This document shows, one piece after another, positions 1-9,451 of a stretch of DNA of 50,656 nucleotides. Made by a program: the position numbers and the translations under genes. The notes below the pieces were generated by a model. It did no database searches, was not told where the DNA came from, and saw nothing but the letters and a program-made list of their open reading frames with translations. The first letter of the stretch is position 1; every line of letters starts with the position of its first letter. Origin of the DNA: Roseiflexaceae bacterium. Its GTDB lineage: Bacteria > Chloroflexota > Chloroflexia > Chloroflexales > Roseiflexaceae. The DNA lies in the NCBI GenBank assembly GCA_947450095.1, contig CANFUF010000011.1, forward strand, positions 1 to 50,656, in the 5' to 3' direction.

Positions 1-200
1 ACAGCCTTCACAAAGTCAGTCTTTTGCATTGCATTGTCTTTCTGCACTAGTATCATGAATTCCAATTGTATTTATAATGCTTTTTATTATATTTGTCAAG
101 TGATTGTCAATAATATCATCACATTGTTTATTCATTTAATTAGTTAAATTTTCACAGCATAATTATTTTATTGAATTGAAACATATATATATAAATTTAT

Positions 201-258
201 TTTCAATTCAAATACAAGATATCTATGGTGAACAGAATATCTTGTATTTGAATTGAAA
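201..258. repeat. Long perfect inverted repeat (22-bp arms) downstream of the aldehyde dehydrogenase gene
   Basis: The arms at 201-222 and 237-258 are exact reverse complements separated by 14 nt. The hairpin starts 10 bp past the stop codon of the minus-strand aldehyde dehydrogenase gene, so it could end that transcript. It is AT-rich and has no clear U-tract on the exit side. A third copy of the arm end, TTGAATTGAAA, lies at 171-181 and could pair alternatively with 201-211. Bases 1-260 are far more AT-rich than the rest of the window. A transposon end or MITE remnant is an alternative reading. Confidence 0.55.
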
Positions 259-268
259 TAGTTAGAAA

Positions 269-1711
269 CTACTGGCCGTCGATGTATATTGCCTTCTCTT
301 GTGAAAAAAATTCAATTGCACCTTTGCCCATTTCGCGGAACATGCCCGAGCCGCTCTGCTTGAATCCGCCAAATGGTGCTTGGATAGAAACCCCAGCAGT
401 GGGTTGATTTACCTTCAACATACCTGCCTCAGCGCGTTCCGCAAACCGAATGGCATTGCGCAAATCATTTGACACTAACGACGCTGAGAGTCCATACGGA
501 ATATTATTCGAAATCGCGAATGCTTCATCAAGCCCGTCAGCTTCGATAACCCCAATGACTGGACCAAAGACTTCTTCTTGGGCGATGCGTGAGTCAGGCC
601 GCACATGCGTCAACACCGTCGGACGCACAAAGTACCCATTTCCTTCTGGTGATGATCCACCAGCCACAATCTGGGCACCTTCACTACTGGCAATCTGAAT
701 ATAATCCATATCGGTATTGCGCTGGCTGGCACTTACCGCTGGTCCCATTTGTACGCCATCGACCAATCCAGGTCCTACAACCAATGCTTGGGCAGCAGCG
801 GCAAGTCGCTTCGAAAACTCGGCCACAATTGATTTGTCGACAATCACCCGACTCGTAGCCGTACACGCTTGACCAGTCAAACCAAACCCGCCACGCACCA
901 CGATATTTACCGCTTTGTCGAGATCGGCATCTGCCGCCACAATCACCGGATTTTTGCCACCCATCTCTAGGTGAGTACGCGTCAGGCGTGCAGCAGTTTT
1001 TTGATACAACGCGTGACCAATCGCATACGAACCAGTGAACGATACCGCTTTGATGCGTGCATCCGTTGCGAGAGTGTCACCAATCGTGCCACCACTGCCC
1101 GTCACACAGTTCACCACGCCGGCTGGCACTCCGGCTTCATGCAATGCGCCCATCAAGCGCAACGCCATCAATGGTGTGGCAGATGCCGGCTTGAGGACAA
1201 CGGCATTACCCATTACCAAGGCGGGTGCCATCTTCCATACCGGAATCGACAATGGGAAATTCCATGGGGTAATAATCGCAACCACCCCTAGTGGTACACG
1301 TACACTATAGAGCAACGTCGAAGGGGTATCGGCGGGCAATACATCACCACCCACCCGCCATGCTTCACCGGCAAAATAGCGAAACACTTCGACGGCACGA
1401 ATCACTTCCATACGCGCTTCGGTTTTAGTTTTGCCTTCTTCACGGGTCAATTCAATCGCCCATTGGTCGATTTGGGTTTCGATCAAATTCGCGACTTTGT
1501 GCAAAATCCGGCCACGCTCTGGTGCCGGACGGGCCGCCCAGGCGGGTTGGGCTGCAGCTGCTGCCGCAATCGCTTGCTGCACATCGGCAATTGCCGATGA
1601 GGGAGCGTAGCCGACCAATTCGTCGAGCTGGGCCGGGTTGCGAATTTCGAGATAATTGCCACTCGTTGGGGCAACCCATTCACCACCAATAAAATTCCGT
1701 TGCTTTTCCAT
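269..1711 (-). CDS. NAD(P)-dependent aldehyde dehydrogenase (succinate-semialdehyde dehydrogenase-like)
   Basis: This 480-residue protein is full length for the ALDH superfamily, which oxidises aldehydes to carboxylates with NAD(P)+. Visible motifs are the cofactor and oxyanion segment TPWNFPLSIPVW (Asn151), the cofactor lysine in VLKPAS (Lys174), FTGS near 226-228, the general base Glu249 in LEMGGKNP, and the catalytic Cys283 in GQACTATSR. The start at 1711 is chosen because AAGGGGAA lies just upstream; a longer in-frame reading up to 1774 has no such site. It is the last gene of a minus-strand group with gabT and a GNAT gene, so succinate semialdehyde from GABA is the likely substrate. The GQACTATSR active site resembles ketoglutarate-semialdehyde dehydrogenases more than E. 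coli GabD, so substrate specificity is inferred only. Confidence 0.85.
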   Translation of the reverse strand: MEKQRNFIGGEWVAPTSGNYLEIRNPAQLDELVGYAPSSAIADVQQAIAAAAAAQPAWAARPAPERGRILHKVANLIETQIDQWAIELTREEGKTKTEARMEVIRAVEVFRYFAGEAWRVGGDVLPADTPSTLLYSVRVPLGVVAIITPWNFPLSIPVWKMAPALVMGNAVVLKPASATPLMALRLMGALHEAGVPAGVVNCVTGSGGTIGDTLATDARIKAVSFTGSYAIGHALYQKTAARLTRTHLEMGGKNPVIVAADADLDKAVNIVVRGGFGLTGQACTATSRVIVDKSIVAEFSKRLAAAAQALVVGPGLVDGVQMGPAVSASQRNTDMDYIQIASSEGAQIVAGGSSPEGNGYFVRPTVLTHVRPDSRIAQEEVFGPVIGVIEADGLDEAFAISNNIPYGLSASLVSNDLRNAIRFAERAEAGMLKVNQPTAGVSIQAPFGGFKQSGSGMFREMGKGAIEFFSQEKAIYIDGQ

Positions 1712-1792
1712 CTTATTCCCCTTTATGGTACGAAAAGCGACGCAGTATTGCATCGCTTTTTGCACAAAAATCATACCGCTAATTAAAACTGA

Positions 1793-2425
1793 TCAAGCCT
1801 GATAATCCGGATTATCCCACACAATCAACGTCGCATCGTTGCCTAATTCGGCGTCATGCAGATAATCGTAGATAATGCCACGAACCGTGTATCCATTGCG
1901 TAATTGCGGCGTCAATGTAGGGTCTTTCAATTCACCCGCCGCCACTTTGGCCGCATATTCTGCGAGTGACATTTGGTCTTTGTGGAAGCGATACCCAGGT
2001 ACCATGCCGCCACCGACCATGCCCCGCAAATTCAGCGTTTTGATCAATGATTTACGCGCATCATACAGCGTGGATGCAATCCCTCGTTGGCGGAATTCAG
2101 GCAGTGTGCTCATGTCAGCACCATACAGCCATTCACCGTCAGGTTCGTGATTGGTAAAATAACCACTGGCGATCATGTCATCAAACGCATGCTGGGCATG
2201 CGCCAAATCAATGTGGCGCCGCAACGAAGAACTCATCCCCACAATTTGGCCATCAATCAACGCCACGTGTTGCCCTGCCGGAAAAATCTGCACTTGGCTG
2301 ATGATATGTTCACGGCGAAACAAATGTGACGGGTCCAATGACGGATAACAGCGCTGTTGCAATAATTCGAGTGCCTCAGCATCTTCCAGCCGTGTTTGGC
2401 GAATAGTCACCTGCATCGTCGTCAT
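1793..2425 (-). CDS. GNAT-family N-acetyltransferase
   Basis: The 210-residue protein has the GCN5-related acetyltransferase fold. The N-terminal strand carries TIRQTRLEDAEAL, and the acetyl-CoA pyrophosphate loop appears as EFRQRGIASTLYDA (R/Q-x-x-G-x-A type) near residues 112-125. The C-terminal third is longer than in minimal GNATs. Its start codon overlaps the gabT stop codon by one base (TAATG), which indicates translational coupling; an internal Met at codon 4 is an alternative start. It lies between gabT and the aldehyde dehydrogenase gene, so an amine, amino acid or polyamine related to GABA metabolism could be its substrate. The sequence does not show which. Confidence 0.8.
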   Translation of the reverse strand: MTTMQVTIRQTRLEDAEALELLQQRCYPSLDPSHLFRREHIISQVQIFPAGQHVALIDGQIVGMSSSLRRHIDLAHAQHAFDDMIASGYFTNHEPDGEWLYGADMSTLPEFRQRGIASTLYDARKSLIKTLNLRGMVGGGMVPGYRFHKDQMSLAEYAAKVAAGELKDPTLTPQLRNGYTVRGIIYDYLHDAELGNDATLIVWDNPDYQA

Positions 2426-3750
2426 TACAATACCGACCGCACTGCCGCGTCAAGTACTGCCAAGCCTTCTTGGAGTTGCTCATCGGTAATCACCAGTGGC
2501 ATCAACAAGCGCACACAGTTGGTGTACAACCCGGCGCGCATGGTAATCACGCCATTTTGCAAACAATAACTGCTGATTTTGGCGACGGCATCGGGGTCGG
2601 GCTCGCGGGTGGTGCGGTCTTTGACGAATTCGATGGCAATCATGCTACCGAGCCCGCGCACATCACCAACCTTGGGAATTTCGCGTTGCCAGGTTTCGCC
2701 GAGGGCCTTGATTTGGGCACCGATTTTTTTGGAACGCTCCAGCAAATCACCATCTTGGAATTGATTCATCACTTCGATGGCTGCCACACAGGCTAGCGGA
2801 TTGCCGCCGTACGTGCCACCTATCCCACCGATATGGACTTTGTCCATCAATTCGGCCCGACCGGTCACGGCCGCCAACGGCATTCCGGCGGCAATAGATT
2901 TGGCCGTCACGATGATATCGGGCTCGACACCCATTTGCTCCATGGCAAACAACGTACCGGTACGCCCAAAACCACATTGGACTTCATCGGCAATCAACAC
3001 AATCCCATATTTGTCGCACAAGGAACGTAAGCGTTGCATGTAGGATTTGGGCACTGGGATAAAGCCACCTTCACCTTGGACTGGCTCAATGATAATCGCT
3101 GCCACTGCGTTGGCATCCACATGCGTCAACAACATCCGTTCGAGTTGATCGGTACAGGCGCCGCTACACGCGTTTTGGCACATGCGGCATTGATATTCAT
3201 AGGGGAAGGGTGCGCGATAAACTTCGGGTACGAATGGTCCAAGGTTCTTTTTGAAGGCGGTTTTGGACGTGAGTGACAACGTCAGCAATGTCCGCCCATG
3301 ATAGCCACCCTCGAATGCGATAATCGCTTGGCGACCAGTGGCAACTTTGGCGATTTTGATGGCGTTTTCGACCCCTTCGGCACCACTATTCGCCAAAATC
3401 GTTTTGCAGGGACCACTAATCGGCACTGCATCATTGAGCCGTTCACACAATTCGACATACGATTCGTAGGTACCCACCAATGCCGAGAAGTGAATTAGTT
3501 TTTGGGCTTGGGCATGAATTGCATCAACCACAGCCGGCATGGTGTGCCCGGCGTTCATCACGCCAATACCACCAACAAAGTCGAGGTACGTGTTGCCGTC
3601 GACATCCGTCACCGTTGCGCCATGGGCGTGATCAATGGCAATGGGGTGCGCTTTGTAGAGCCCGTTTGGTACCGCAGCTTCGCGGCGAGCGACAATCGCC
3701 CGCGATTTTGGACCAGGGACTTCGGTTACAAGATTAATCGTCTTTGCCAT
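2425..3750 (-). CDS. gabT: 4-aminobutyrate aminotransferase (class III PLP aminotransferase)
   Basis: The 441-residue protein belongs to the class III omega-aminotransferases; GabT converts GABA and 2-oxoglutarate to succinate semialdehyde and glutamate. It shows the PLP phosphate loop NSGAEGVENA (121-130), EGGYHGRT (147-153), the cofactor aspartate in ADEVQCGFGRTG (Asp255) and the Schiff-base lysine in TAKSIAAG (Lys284). An AAAGGA site precedes the ATG. It is the first gene of a three-gene minus-strand set with a GNAT gene and an aldehyde dehydrogenase, which fits GABA degradation. The loop at 188-199 holds four cysteines (C-x2-C-x3-C-x3-C) where E. coli GabT has a short loop. Related omega-aminotransferases acting on ornithine, acetylornithine or putrescine cannot be excluded, but the overall pattern is most like GabT. 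Confidence 0.87.
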   Translation of the reverse strand: MAKTINLVTEVPGPKSRAIVARREAAVPNGLYKAHPIAIDHAHGATVTDVDGNTYLDFVGGIGVMNAGHTMPAVVDAIHAQAQKLIHFSALVGTYESYVELCERLNDAVPISGPCKTILANSGAEGVENAIKIAKVATGRQAIIAFEGGYHGRTLLTLSLTSKTAFKKNLGPFVPEVYRAPFPYEYQCRMCQNACSGACTDQLERMLLTHVDANAVAAIIIEPVQGEGGFIPVPKSYMQRLRSLCDKYGIVLIADEVQCGFGRTGTLFAMEQMGVEPDIIVTAKSIAAGMPLAAVTGRAELMDKVHIGGIGGTYGGNPLACVAAIEVMNQFQDGDLLERSKKIGAQIKALGETWQREIPKVGDVRGLGSMIAIEFVKDRTTREPDPDAVAKISSYCLQNGVITMRAGLYTNCVRLLMPLVITDEQLQEGLAVLDAAVRSVL

Positions 3751-3777
3751 TGCAAAATCCTTTCAATAAATACAACC

Positions 3778-5571
3778 CTATTCTGGAATTTGACCACCGA
3801 ACTGTTCTGCATATTGTAACCGATAGAGCCGCGCATAATAACCATTCAACGCAAGTAATTCATCATGCGTCCCGTCTTCTACCAATTTACCACGATGTAA
3901 CACCAAAATCCGATCCACGTAGCGAATCGTCGACAAGCGATGGGCGATAACCAGCGACGTGCGCCCCTTGAGCAAGCGTTGCACGGCGACCTGCATGATT
4001 TGTTCGGTCTCGGTATCGACGCTACTCGTCGCTTCGTCGAGAATGAGCATCACTTCGGGATTAAACGCCATCGCCCGTGCAAACGCCAACAACTGCCGTT
4101 GCCCGACCGACAAATTTGAACCGCGCTCACGCACTTCGTAATCATACGTGCCTGGTAATTTGTTGATAAAACTCGCCGCGCCAGAAATTTCGGCGGCAGC
4201 CCGCACTTGTGCATCACTAATCGTCGTGTCGTGCAAACGAATATTATCGCGAATCGTGCCACTAAAACAGGTAGGGTCTTGGGGCACCGCACCAACATGG
4301 CTCCGCAAATCGTGTTGACGCAAAGAACGAATGTCGACGCCATCGAGTAAAATCGCCCCTTGTTGGATTTCATAAAAGCGCGCCATCAAACTCACCAACG
4401 ACGTTTTGCCGGCGCCAGTGGCACCGACCACCGCTACCGCTTGTCCTGCCGGAATCGTAAATGACACCCCTTTGAGCACTGGTTCATCTGGGTTATAGCC
4501 AAACACGACGTTATCAAAAGTGATTTCACCACGCACTGGCGTAACAAGTTCTAACGGCGCCACAGGGTCGACAATTTCGGCGGGGGTATCCAACACCCGG
4601 AACACCCGCTCCGACGACGCCATGGCGCTCTGGAGGGTGTTGTAGCGGTCTGCTAATTGTCGGATCGGTTGAAAGGCTTGGTCAGTATATTGAATGAACG
4701 CCACCAACAACCCGATGGTCACATAATTACCCAACACCAGATTGCCACCGAGCGTCAACAACACTGCCGACGCCATTACCGACGTCACATAAATCGTCGG
4801 GAAAAAGACCGCAAAGGTATTGTTGGAGCGAAACTGTGATTGCAAATATTCTTTGCTGATTGTCGAAAAAAACGTCCGGCTACTTTCTTCGCGACGAAAC
4901 AACTGGGTCACCAGCACGCCGGTGATTTGTTCATTGAGGTAGGCATTGATACGCGCCAAGCGTTGGCGCATCACCCGGTAGGTCGTGCGCATAATCCGTT
5001 GGAAAATAATCGTCGACAAAATCACCACCGGAAAAATACAAAACGACACCAACGCCAAGCGCCAACTCAACACCAGCATCGTCACCACGATAAACAACAA
5101 ACGCACCAAGTCACCCAGCAACGCCACAGTGCCTTGGGTGATAAAGTCATTGAGCGCATCGACATCATTGGTAATGCGGGTAAGCAAACGCCCAACTGGA
5201 TTATGATCAAAGAAACTCAGGCTCATCGATTGAATGTGCCGAAATATGGTCATGCGGATGTCGATAATGATGCGTTGGCTCATCGATTGCATCATGTAGG
5301 TTTGTACATAGCGAAACAAAAACGAAAAAACGAGCGTGCCGGCATACATATAAAAAATTGGCCAGATTCCAGCCACATCACGATTTGCAATCGGACCGTC
5401 AATGGCGGTACGAATCAAGTAGGGTGGAATCAGTTCGACAGAAGCGCTCCCAATCATCAATACAATTGCGGCCGTCAACGACCATTTATAGGGCAACACA
5501 AAGCCCATCAGACGGCGGACTAATCGTCCGTCGTAGGCTTTTCCAAGTATTTCATCATCGTAAAACGTCAT
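3778..5571 (-). CDS. ABC exporter half-transporter with canonical catalytic residues
   Basis: The 597-residue protein has an N-terminal six-helix ABC exporter membrane domain (about 25-310) and a C-terminal ATPase domain. The Walker A is GATGAGKT (383-390), the signature is LSVGQ (487-491), Walker B ends LDEATSSVD with catalytic Glu513, and the switch histidine is His544 in IAHRLST. The gene follows a second half-transporter by 49 bp. The partner has Asp and Gln at the catalytic positions, while this subunit has the slightly altered signature. This is the reciprocal arrangement of heterodimeric exporters such as TM287/288 and BmrCD, so the two proteins probably form one multidrug or lipid exporter with a single consensus ATP site. 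Substrate unknown. The RBS is GGGGGA before the ATG. Confidence 0.9.
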   Translation of the reverse strand: MTFYDDEILGKAYDGRLVRRLMGFVLPYKWSLTAAIVLMIGSASVELIPPYLIRTAIDGPIANRDVAGIWPIFYMYAGTLVFSFLFRYVQTYMMQSMSQRIIIDIRMTIFRHIQSMSLSFFDHNPVGRLLTRITNDVDALNDFITQGTVALLGDLVRLLFIVVTMLVLSWRLALVSFCIFPVVILSTIIFQRIMRTTYRVMRQRLARINAYLNEQITGVLVTQLFRREESSRTFFSTISKEYLQSQFRSNNTFAVFFPTIYVTSVMASAVLLTLGGNLVLGNYVTIGLLVAFIQYTDQAFQPIRQLADRYNTLQSAMASSERVFRVLDTPAEIVDPVAPLELVTPVRGEITFDNVVFGYNPDEPVLKGVSFTIPAGQAVAVVGATGAGKTSLVSLMARFYEIQQGAILLDGVDIRSLRQHDLRSHVGAVPQDPTCFSGTIRDNIRLHDTTISDAQVRAAAEISGAASFINKLPGTYDYEVRERGSNLSVGQRQLLAFARAMAFNPEVMLILDEATSSVDTETEQIMQVAVQRLLKGRTSLVIAHRLSTIRYVDRILVLHRGKLVEDGTHDELLALNGYYARLYRLQYAEQFGGQIPE

Positions 5572-5620
5572 GCCATCCCCCGTTATTCAGCGCATTCAGT
5601 ATGAGTAGTACACCAGCAAA

Positions 5621-7372
5621 TTAGGCATTATCAACTGCATCAGCCAACGTTTCCCGTTGATACATGGCGGTATACAAACCACCCTGCGCCAACAAGCTGG
5701 CGTGTGATCCTTGCTCGGCGATTTCGCCATCACGGAGCAAGACAATCAAATCCGCATCACGCACCGTAGCAATCCGTTGTGCAATCAAAATTGCAGTACG
5801 CCCATGGCGAAACTGCCGGAGACCCTCGAGGATTTGTGATGCAGTATGGGTATCGACACTCGACAAGGCATCGTCGAGCACCAAAATCGCTGGATTGCGC
5901 AACACCGCCCGCGCAATTGCCGTGCGTTGTTTTTGGCCACCAGACAACGTGACACCCCGTTCACCCACCAACGTATCAATACCAGAGGGTAATTGCACGA
6001 TATCATTGCTCAACCGTGAGATATGCAAGGCTTGTTCGATTTCTTCGGCTGACGCATCAGGCCGTCCAAAGGCGACATTTTCACGCACGGGCACACTAAA
6101 CAAAAAAGTATCTTGGGGGACATAGCCGATTCCCTCACGCAACGACGACAGAGAAATATCACGGATGTCGTGGCCATCTACCGAAATCGTCCCTTCCGTG
6201 GGGTCTTGGACCCGCGCCAACAAATTCACCAAGGTGGTTTTGCCACCACCGGTGGCACCCACAATCGCCACCGTTTGCCCTTCGGCAACCTCAAACGAAA
6301 TATGGCGCAAAATCCAACGGGCGTCCGCACCACTGCCAACTGACACACCGACATTGTGGAATTTAATCGCGCCAGTGACATTATGCGAAACACCACCATG
6401 CTCATCGTTGTTGCGAATCGTCGGTACACGTTGGAGTACCTCACCGAGGCGCCCCGCGGCCGATACTGCCTGTTGGTAGAGGTCGACTGTCCAGCCCAAG
6501 GCCACCACCGGCCACCCGAGGGCAGCGAGGTAGCTATTGAACAACACCAGATCACCAATGCTCATTTTGCCCGCAGCTACTTGTTGGCCACCGATGAGCA
6601 ATACAAGTGAGCCAATAATTCCCATTACGAGGCTAATAATTGGCCACAACAAGCCACTCAACAATACATAGCGTACGTTTTGGGCGCGGTAGCGTTCATT
6701 TACCTTAAAAAATTCTTCAGTTTCTTGGGCTTCTTGGGTATAGGCTTTGATAGTGCGGATGCCCGAAAAATCTTCTTGGACGCGGGTTGATACTTCACCA
6801 AACAAATCTTGAACTTTGCGGAAAATCAGGCGCATCCGCGCACCGACCACAATAAACAAAATCGTTACCACCGGCAATAACGCCAGCACAATCATCGCTA
6901 GCGTTAAATTGGTGGCAACCATCAGTGCTGATGCCGAAATAATCATCAGCACTGCCCCGATTTGTTGCACGCCTGGCCCAAAAAATTGGCGAATTGCGGA
7001 GATATCGTTGGTGACACGGGTCATCAAGTCACCGGTATGATGTTCTCCATAAAATTTTTGATCGAGAATCAACAAGCGATGGAACATCGCCTCACGCACA
7101 TCGCCTTCGACTTGGTGTGCAGTACCGAGAATGAGCACCCGTGATAAAAAACCGAAGAGAAAAACAACGGCAGCCATACCCAACATTTTCAGGGCGGAGG
7201 CAACTAAATCATCCCAGATAATTCCTCTAGTGCTGATTTCGTTGACCACAACGCGTACTACTTGCGGCACCATCACCGTAAATCCGATTTGAATAGTGTT
7301 AAACAAAATACCTAACAGGTAGCGCCAGCGGTAGCGCACTACATACGGCCACAATGCACGTAATTGATTCAT
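5621..7372 (-). CDS. ABC exporter half-transporter with degenerate ATPase site
   Basis: The 583-residue fused membrane-ATPase subunit has its transmembrane domain at about 15-305. The ATPase domain has Walker A GATGGGKT (372-379), a full signature LSGGQ (476-480), and Walker B ILVLDDALSSVD, in which the usual catalytic Glu is Asp501. The H-loop histidine is replaced by Gln532 (IAQRIAT). Loss of both residues in one half, with an intact LSGGQ to complete the partner's site, is the hallmark of heterodimeric ABC exporters. It is probably co-transcribed ahead of the canonical half-transporter; AAGGGA precedes the ATG. The typA gene upstream on the same strand is separated by a hairpin, so this pair likely has its own promoter. 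Confidence 0.9.
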   Translation of the reverse strand: MNQLRALWPYVVRYRWRYLLGILFNTIQIGFTVMVPQVVRVVVNEISTRGIIWDDLVASALKMLGMAAVVFLFGFLSRVLILGTAHQVEGDVREAMFHRLLILDQKFYGEHHTGDLMTRVTNDISAIRQFFGPGVQQIGAVLMIISASALMVATNLTLAMIVLALLPVVTILFIVVGARMRLIFRKVQDLFGEVSTRVQEDFSGIRTIKAYTQEAQETEEFFKVNERYRAQNVRYVLLSGLLWPIISLVMGIIGSLVLLIGGQQVAAGKMSIGDLVLFNSYLAALGWPVVALGWTVDLYQQAVSAAGRLGEVLQRVPTIRNNDEHGGVSHNVTGAIKFHNVGVSVGSGADARWILRHISFEVAEGQTVAIVGATGGGKTTLVNLLARVQDPTEGTISVDGHDIRDISLSSLREGIGYVPQDTFLFSVPVRENVAFGRPDASAEEIEQALHISRLSNDIVQLPSGIDTLVGERGVTLSGGQKQRTAIARAVLRNPAILVLDDALSSVDTHTASQILEGLRQFRHGRTAILIAQRIATVRDADLIVLLRDGEIAEQGSHASLLAQGGLYTAMYQRETLADAVDNA

Positions 7373-7431
7373 GAACCAATCCCTTAATTATTGGAAACCT
7401 GACTGACAGTTAGTATACCACTGCAAAAGAC

Positions 7432-7464
7432 CACTGCCCACGCACAGAACGTACGTGGGCAGTG
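7432..7464 (-). terminator. Hairpin downstream of typA
   Basis: Eleven-bp arms at 7432-7442 and 7454-7464 (CACTGCCCACG and its complement) enclose an 11-nt loop. Read on the minus strand, the hairpin lies 36 nt past the typA stop and is followed by GTCTTTTGC, a short U-rich run. It is a plausible intrinsic terminator separating typA from the ABC exporter pair. Confidence 0.6.
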
Positions 7465-7499
7465 ATTATTGGAATCATGCGGAAATATACCGATAACGA

Positions 7500-9338
7500 C
7501 TAATCGTCGTTTTGCATGGCCATTTCGCGGCGTTTCTGGTCACGTTTGCGTTCTTCTTGATTGAGCAAGCGTTTACGCAAGCGATAATTTTTGGGCGTCA
7601 CTTCAAGCAACTCGTCGTCACCGAGATATTCAACGGCGTCGTCAAGGCTCAAGTTCCGTGGGGTTTCGAGGCGCAATGAATCATCGGCACCCGACGAACG
7701 CATGTTGGTCAAATGCTTCTTTTTACAGCAATTGACTTCGAGGTCACGTTCACGAATGTGTTGACCGATAATCATGCCTTCGTACACTTCATACCCAGCC
7801 GCAATGAAGAGTTGGCCGCGCTCTTGGGCGCCAAACAAACCAAAGGTAGTGGTCATACCGGCTTCTGATGCGACGAGTGAACCCAAGGCTCGGGTGCTGA
7901 TTTCGCCCATCATTGGTTGGTATTCGAGGAACAGCGCATTGAGCTGACCTTCACCACGTGATGCCGTCATGAATTGTTGGCGGAAGCCCAACAACCCACG
8001 GGTTGGCACGTGGAATGTGAGATTGACCGTACCGTCTTCACGGTAGCTCATATCGCGCATTTGACCACGGCGTTGACCGAGCAATTCGATGACGGTGCCT
8101 TGGTATTGTTCTGACACTTCGATTTCGACTTGTTCGACTGGTTCCATGCGTTGGCCATCAACCATTTTGAAAATAACTTCAGGCCGTGATACTTGGAATT
8201 CGTACCCTTCACGGCGCATATTTTCAATCAAAATAGTCAAGTGCAATTCACCACGACCACTGACCACAAACGCATCTGGCACATCGGTGTCTTCGACACG
8301 CAACGCCACGTCGCGGTCTCGTTCGGTGTACAAACGATCACGCAGCTTACGCGACGTGACATGAGCACCTTCGCGACCTGACAGCGGGCTGGTGTTGACG
8401 CCAAAGGTCATCCGCACGGTGGGTTCTTCGACGGCGATGATCGGAAGCTGTTCGGCACCAATCACATCGGCAATCGTGTCACCAATCATGCCATCGGCAA
8501 TACCGGAGACGGCCATGATTTCGCCAGCTTGGACTTCTTCGACTTCGGTGCGGTTAAGACCGTTGTAGACGAAGAGTTGAATGATTTTGGAATTAGTTTG
8601 CGTACCGTCGTGAGCAAATCGGATAACTTGCTGCGCCTTGCGCAACGTGCCACGGCGCAGGCGACCCATCATGATTTTGCCACGATAGTCGTCATAAAAC
8701 GTATTGGTGACCAGCATCTGTGCCGAAGCGTCGTTATCGACATCAGGAGCTGGGATGGTTTCGACAATGGCATCAAACAATGGCTCGAGTGTCTCGGCCA
8801 AATTGTTGAAGTCCGTCCCCGAAATGCCGTTGATAGCACTGGCAAAAATCACAGGGAAGTCGGCTTGATCATCGCTGGCGCCCAACTCAACGAACAAATC
8901 GAATGTTTCGTTGACCACCCATTCTGGGCGGGCATTGGGGCGGTCGATTTTGTTGACCACGACGATGGCTTTGTGACCGGCAAGCAAGGCTTTGCGCAAC
9001 ACAAAGCGGGTTTGGGGCATCGGACCATCGACGGCATCGACCAACAACAACACGCCGTCGACCATATTCATAACCCGTTCGACTTCGCCACCGAAGTCTG
9101 CGTGGCCTGGAGTATCAACAATGTTGATTTTGGTACCCTTGTATACCACGGCCGTGTTTTTGGCCATGATGGTGATACCACGCTCACGCTCGAGATCATT
9201 CGAGTCCATGACCCGTTCACTGACCTGCTGGTTGTCACGGAATGTACGTGATTGACGGAGTAGCCCATCGACAAGGGTGGTTTTGCCATGGTCTACGTGC
9301 GCAATGATAGCAATATTGCGCAAATCGGATCGCTTCAT
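7500..9338 (-). CDS. typA: Ribosome-associated translational GTPase TypA/BipA
   Basis: The 612-residue length is normal for TypA/BipA, a ribosome-binding GTPase of the EF-G family linked to 50S assembly and stress or cold adaptation. The G domain shows AHVDHGKT (13-20), the switch I segment [19 protein letters not shown], and NKIDRP. EF-G-like domains and the BipA C-terminal domain follow ([11 protein letters not shown] near the end). The start at 9338 has GGAGA five bases upstream; the in-frame extension to 9401 lacks the conserved N-terminus. An imperfect dyad (CGACCAATGGTCG, 9370-9382) lies in its leader. The gene abuts the DnaA-box region and is transcribed away from it. Confidence 0.96.
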   Translation of the reverse strand: MKRSDLRNIAIIAHVDHGKTTLVDGLLRQSRTFRDNQQVSERVMDSNDLERERGITIMAKNTAVVYKGTKINIVDTPGHADFGGEVERVMNMVDGVLLLVDAVDGPMPQTRFVLRKALLAGHKAIVVVNKIDRPNARPEWVVNETFDLFVELGASDDQADFPVIFASAINGISGTDFNNLAETLEPLFDAIVETIPAPDVDNDASAQMLVTNTFYDDYRGKIMMGRLRRGTLRKAQQVIRFAHDGTQTNSKIIQLFVYNGLNRTEVEEVQAGEIMAVSGIADGMIGDTIADVIGAEQLPIIAVEEPTVRMTFGVNTSPLSGREGAHVTSRKLRDRLYTERDRDVALRVEDTDVPDAFVVSGRGELHLTILIENMRREGYEFQVSRPEVIFKMVDGQRMEPVEQVEIEVSEQYQGTVIELLGQRRGQMRDMSYREDGTVNLTFHVPTRGLLGFRQQFMTASRGEGQLNALFLEYQPMMGEISTRALGSLVASEAGMTTTFGLFGAQERGQLFIAAGYEVYEGMIIGQHIRERDLEVNCCKKKHLTNMRSSGADDSLRLETPRNLSLDDAVEYLGDDELLEVTPKNYRLRKRLLNQEERKRDQKRREMAMQNDD

Positions 9339-9451
9339 GATTTCTCCATAGGTAACATACCAAACGCCTCGACCAATGGTCGGGGCGCATCGATGCAACA
9401 CACAACTATGTATAGTGTACCACGTTTTGTGTAATTACAAATGAATTTGAT

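Noticed and set aside
4840-5523. Long plus-strand frame (227 codons) antisense to the ABC exporter gene
   Set aside because: His/Gln-rich shadow of the membrane-domain coding strand; no start signals.
8529-9251. Long plus-strand frame (240 codons) antisense to typA
   Set aside because: It mirrors a well-conserved gene on the other strand and has no RBS or domain.
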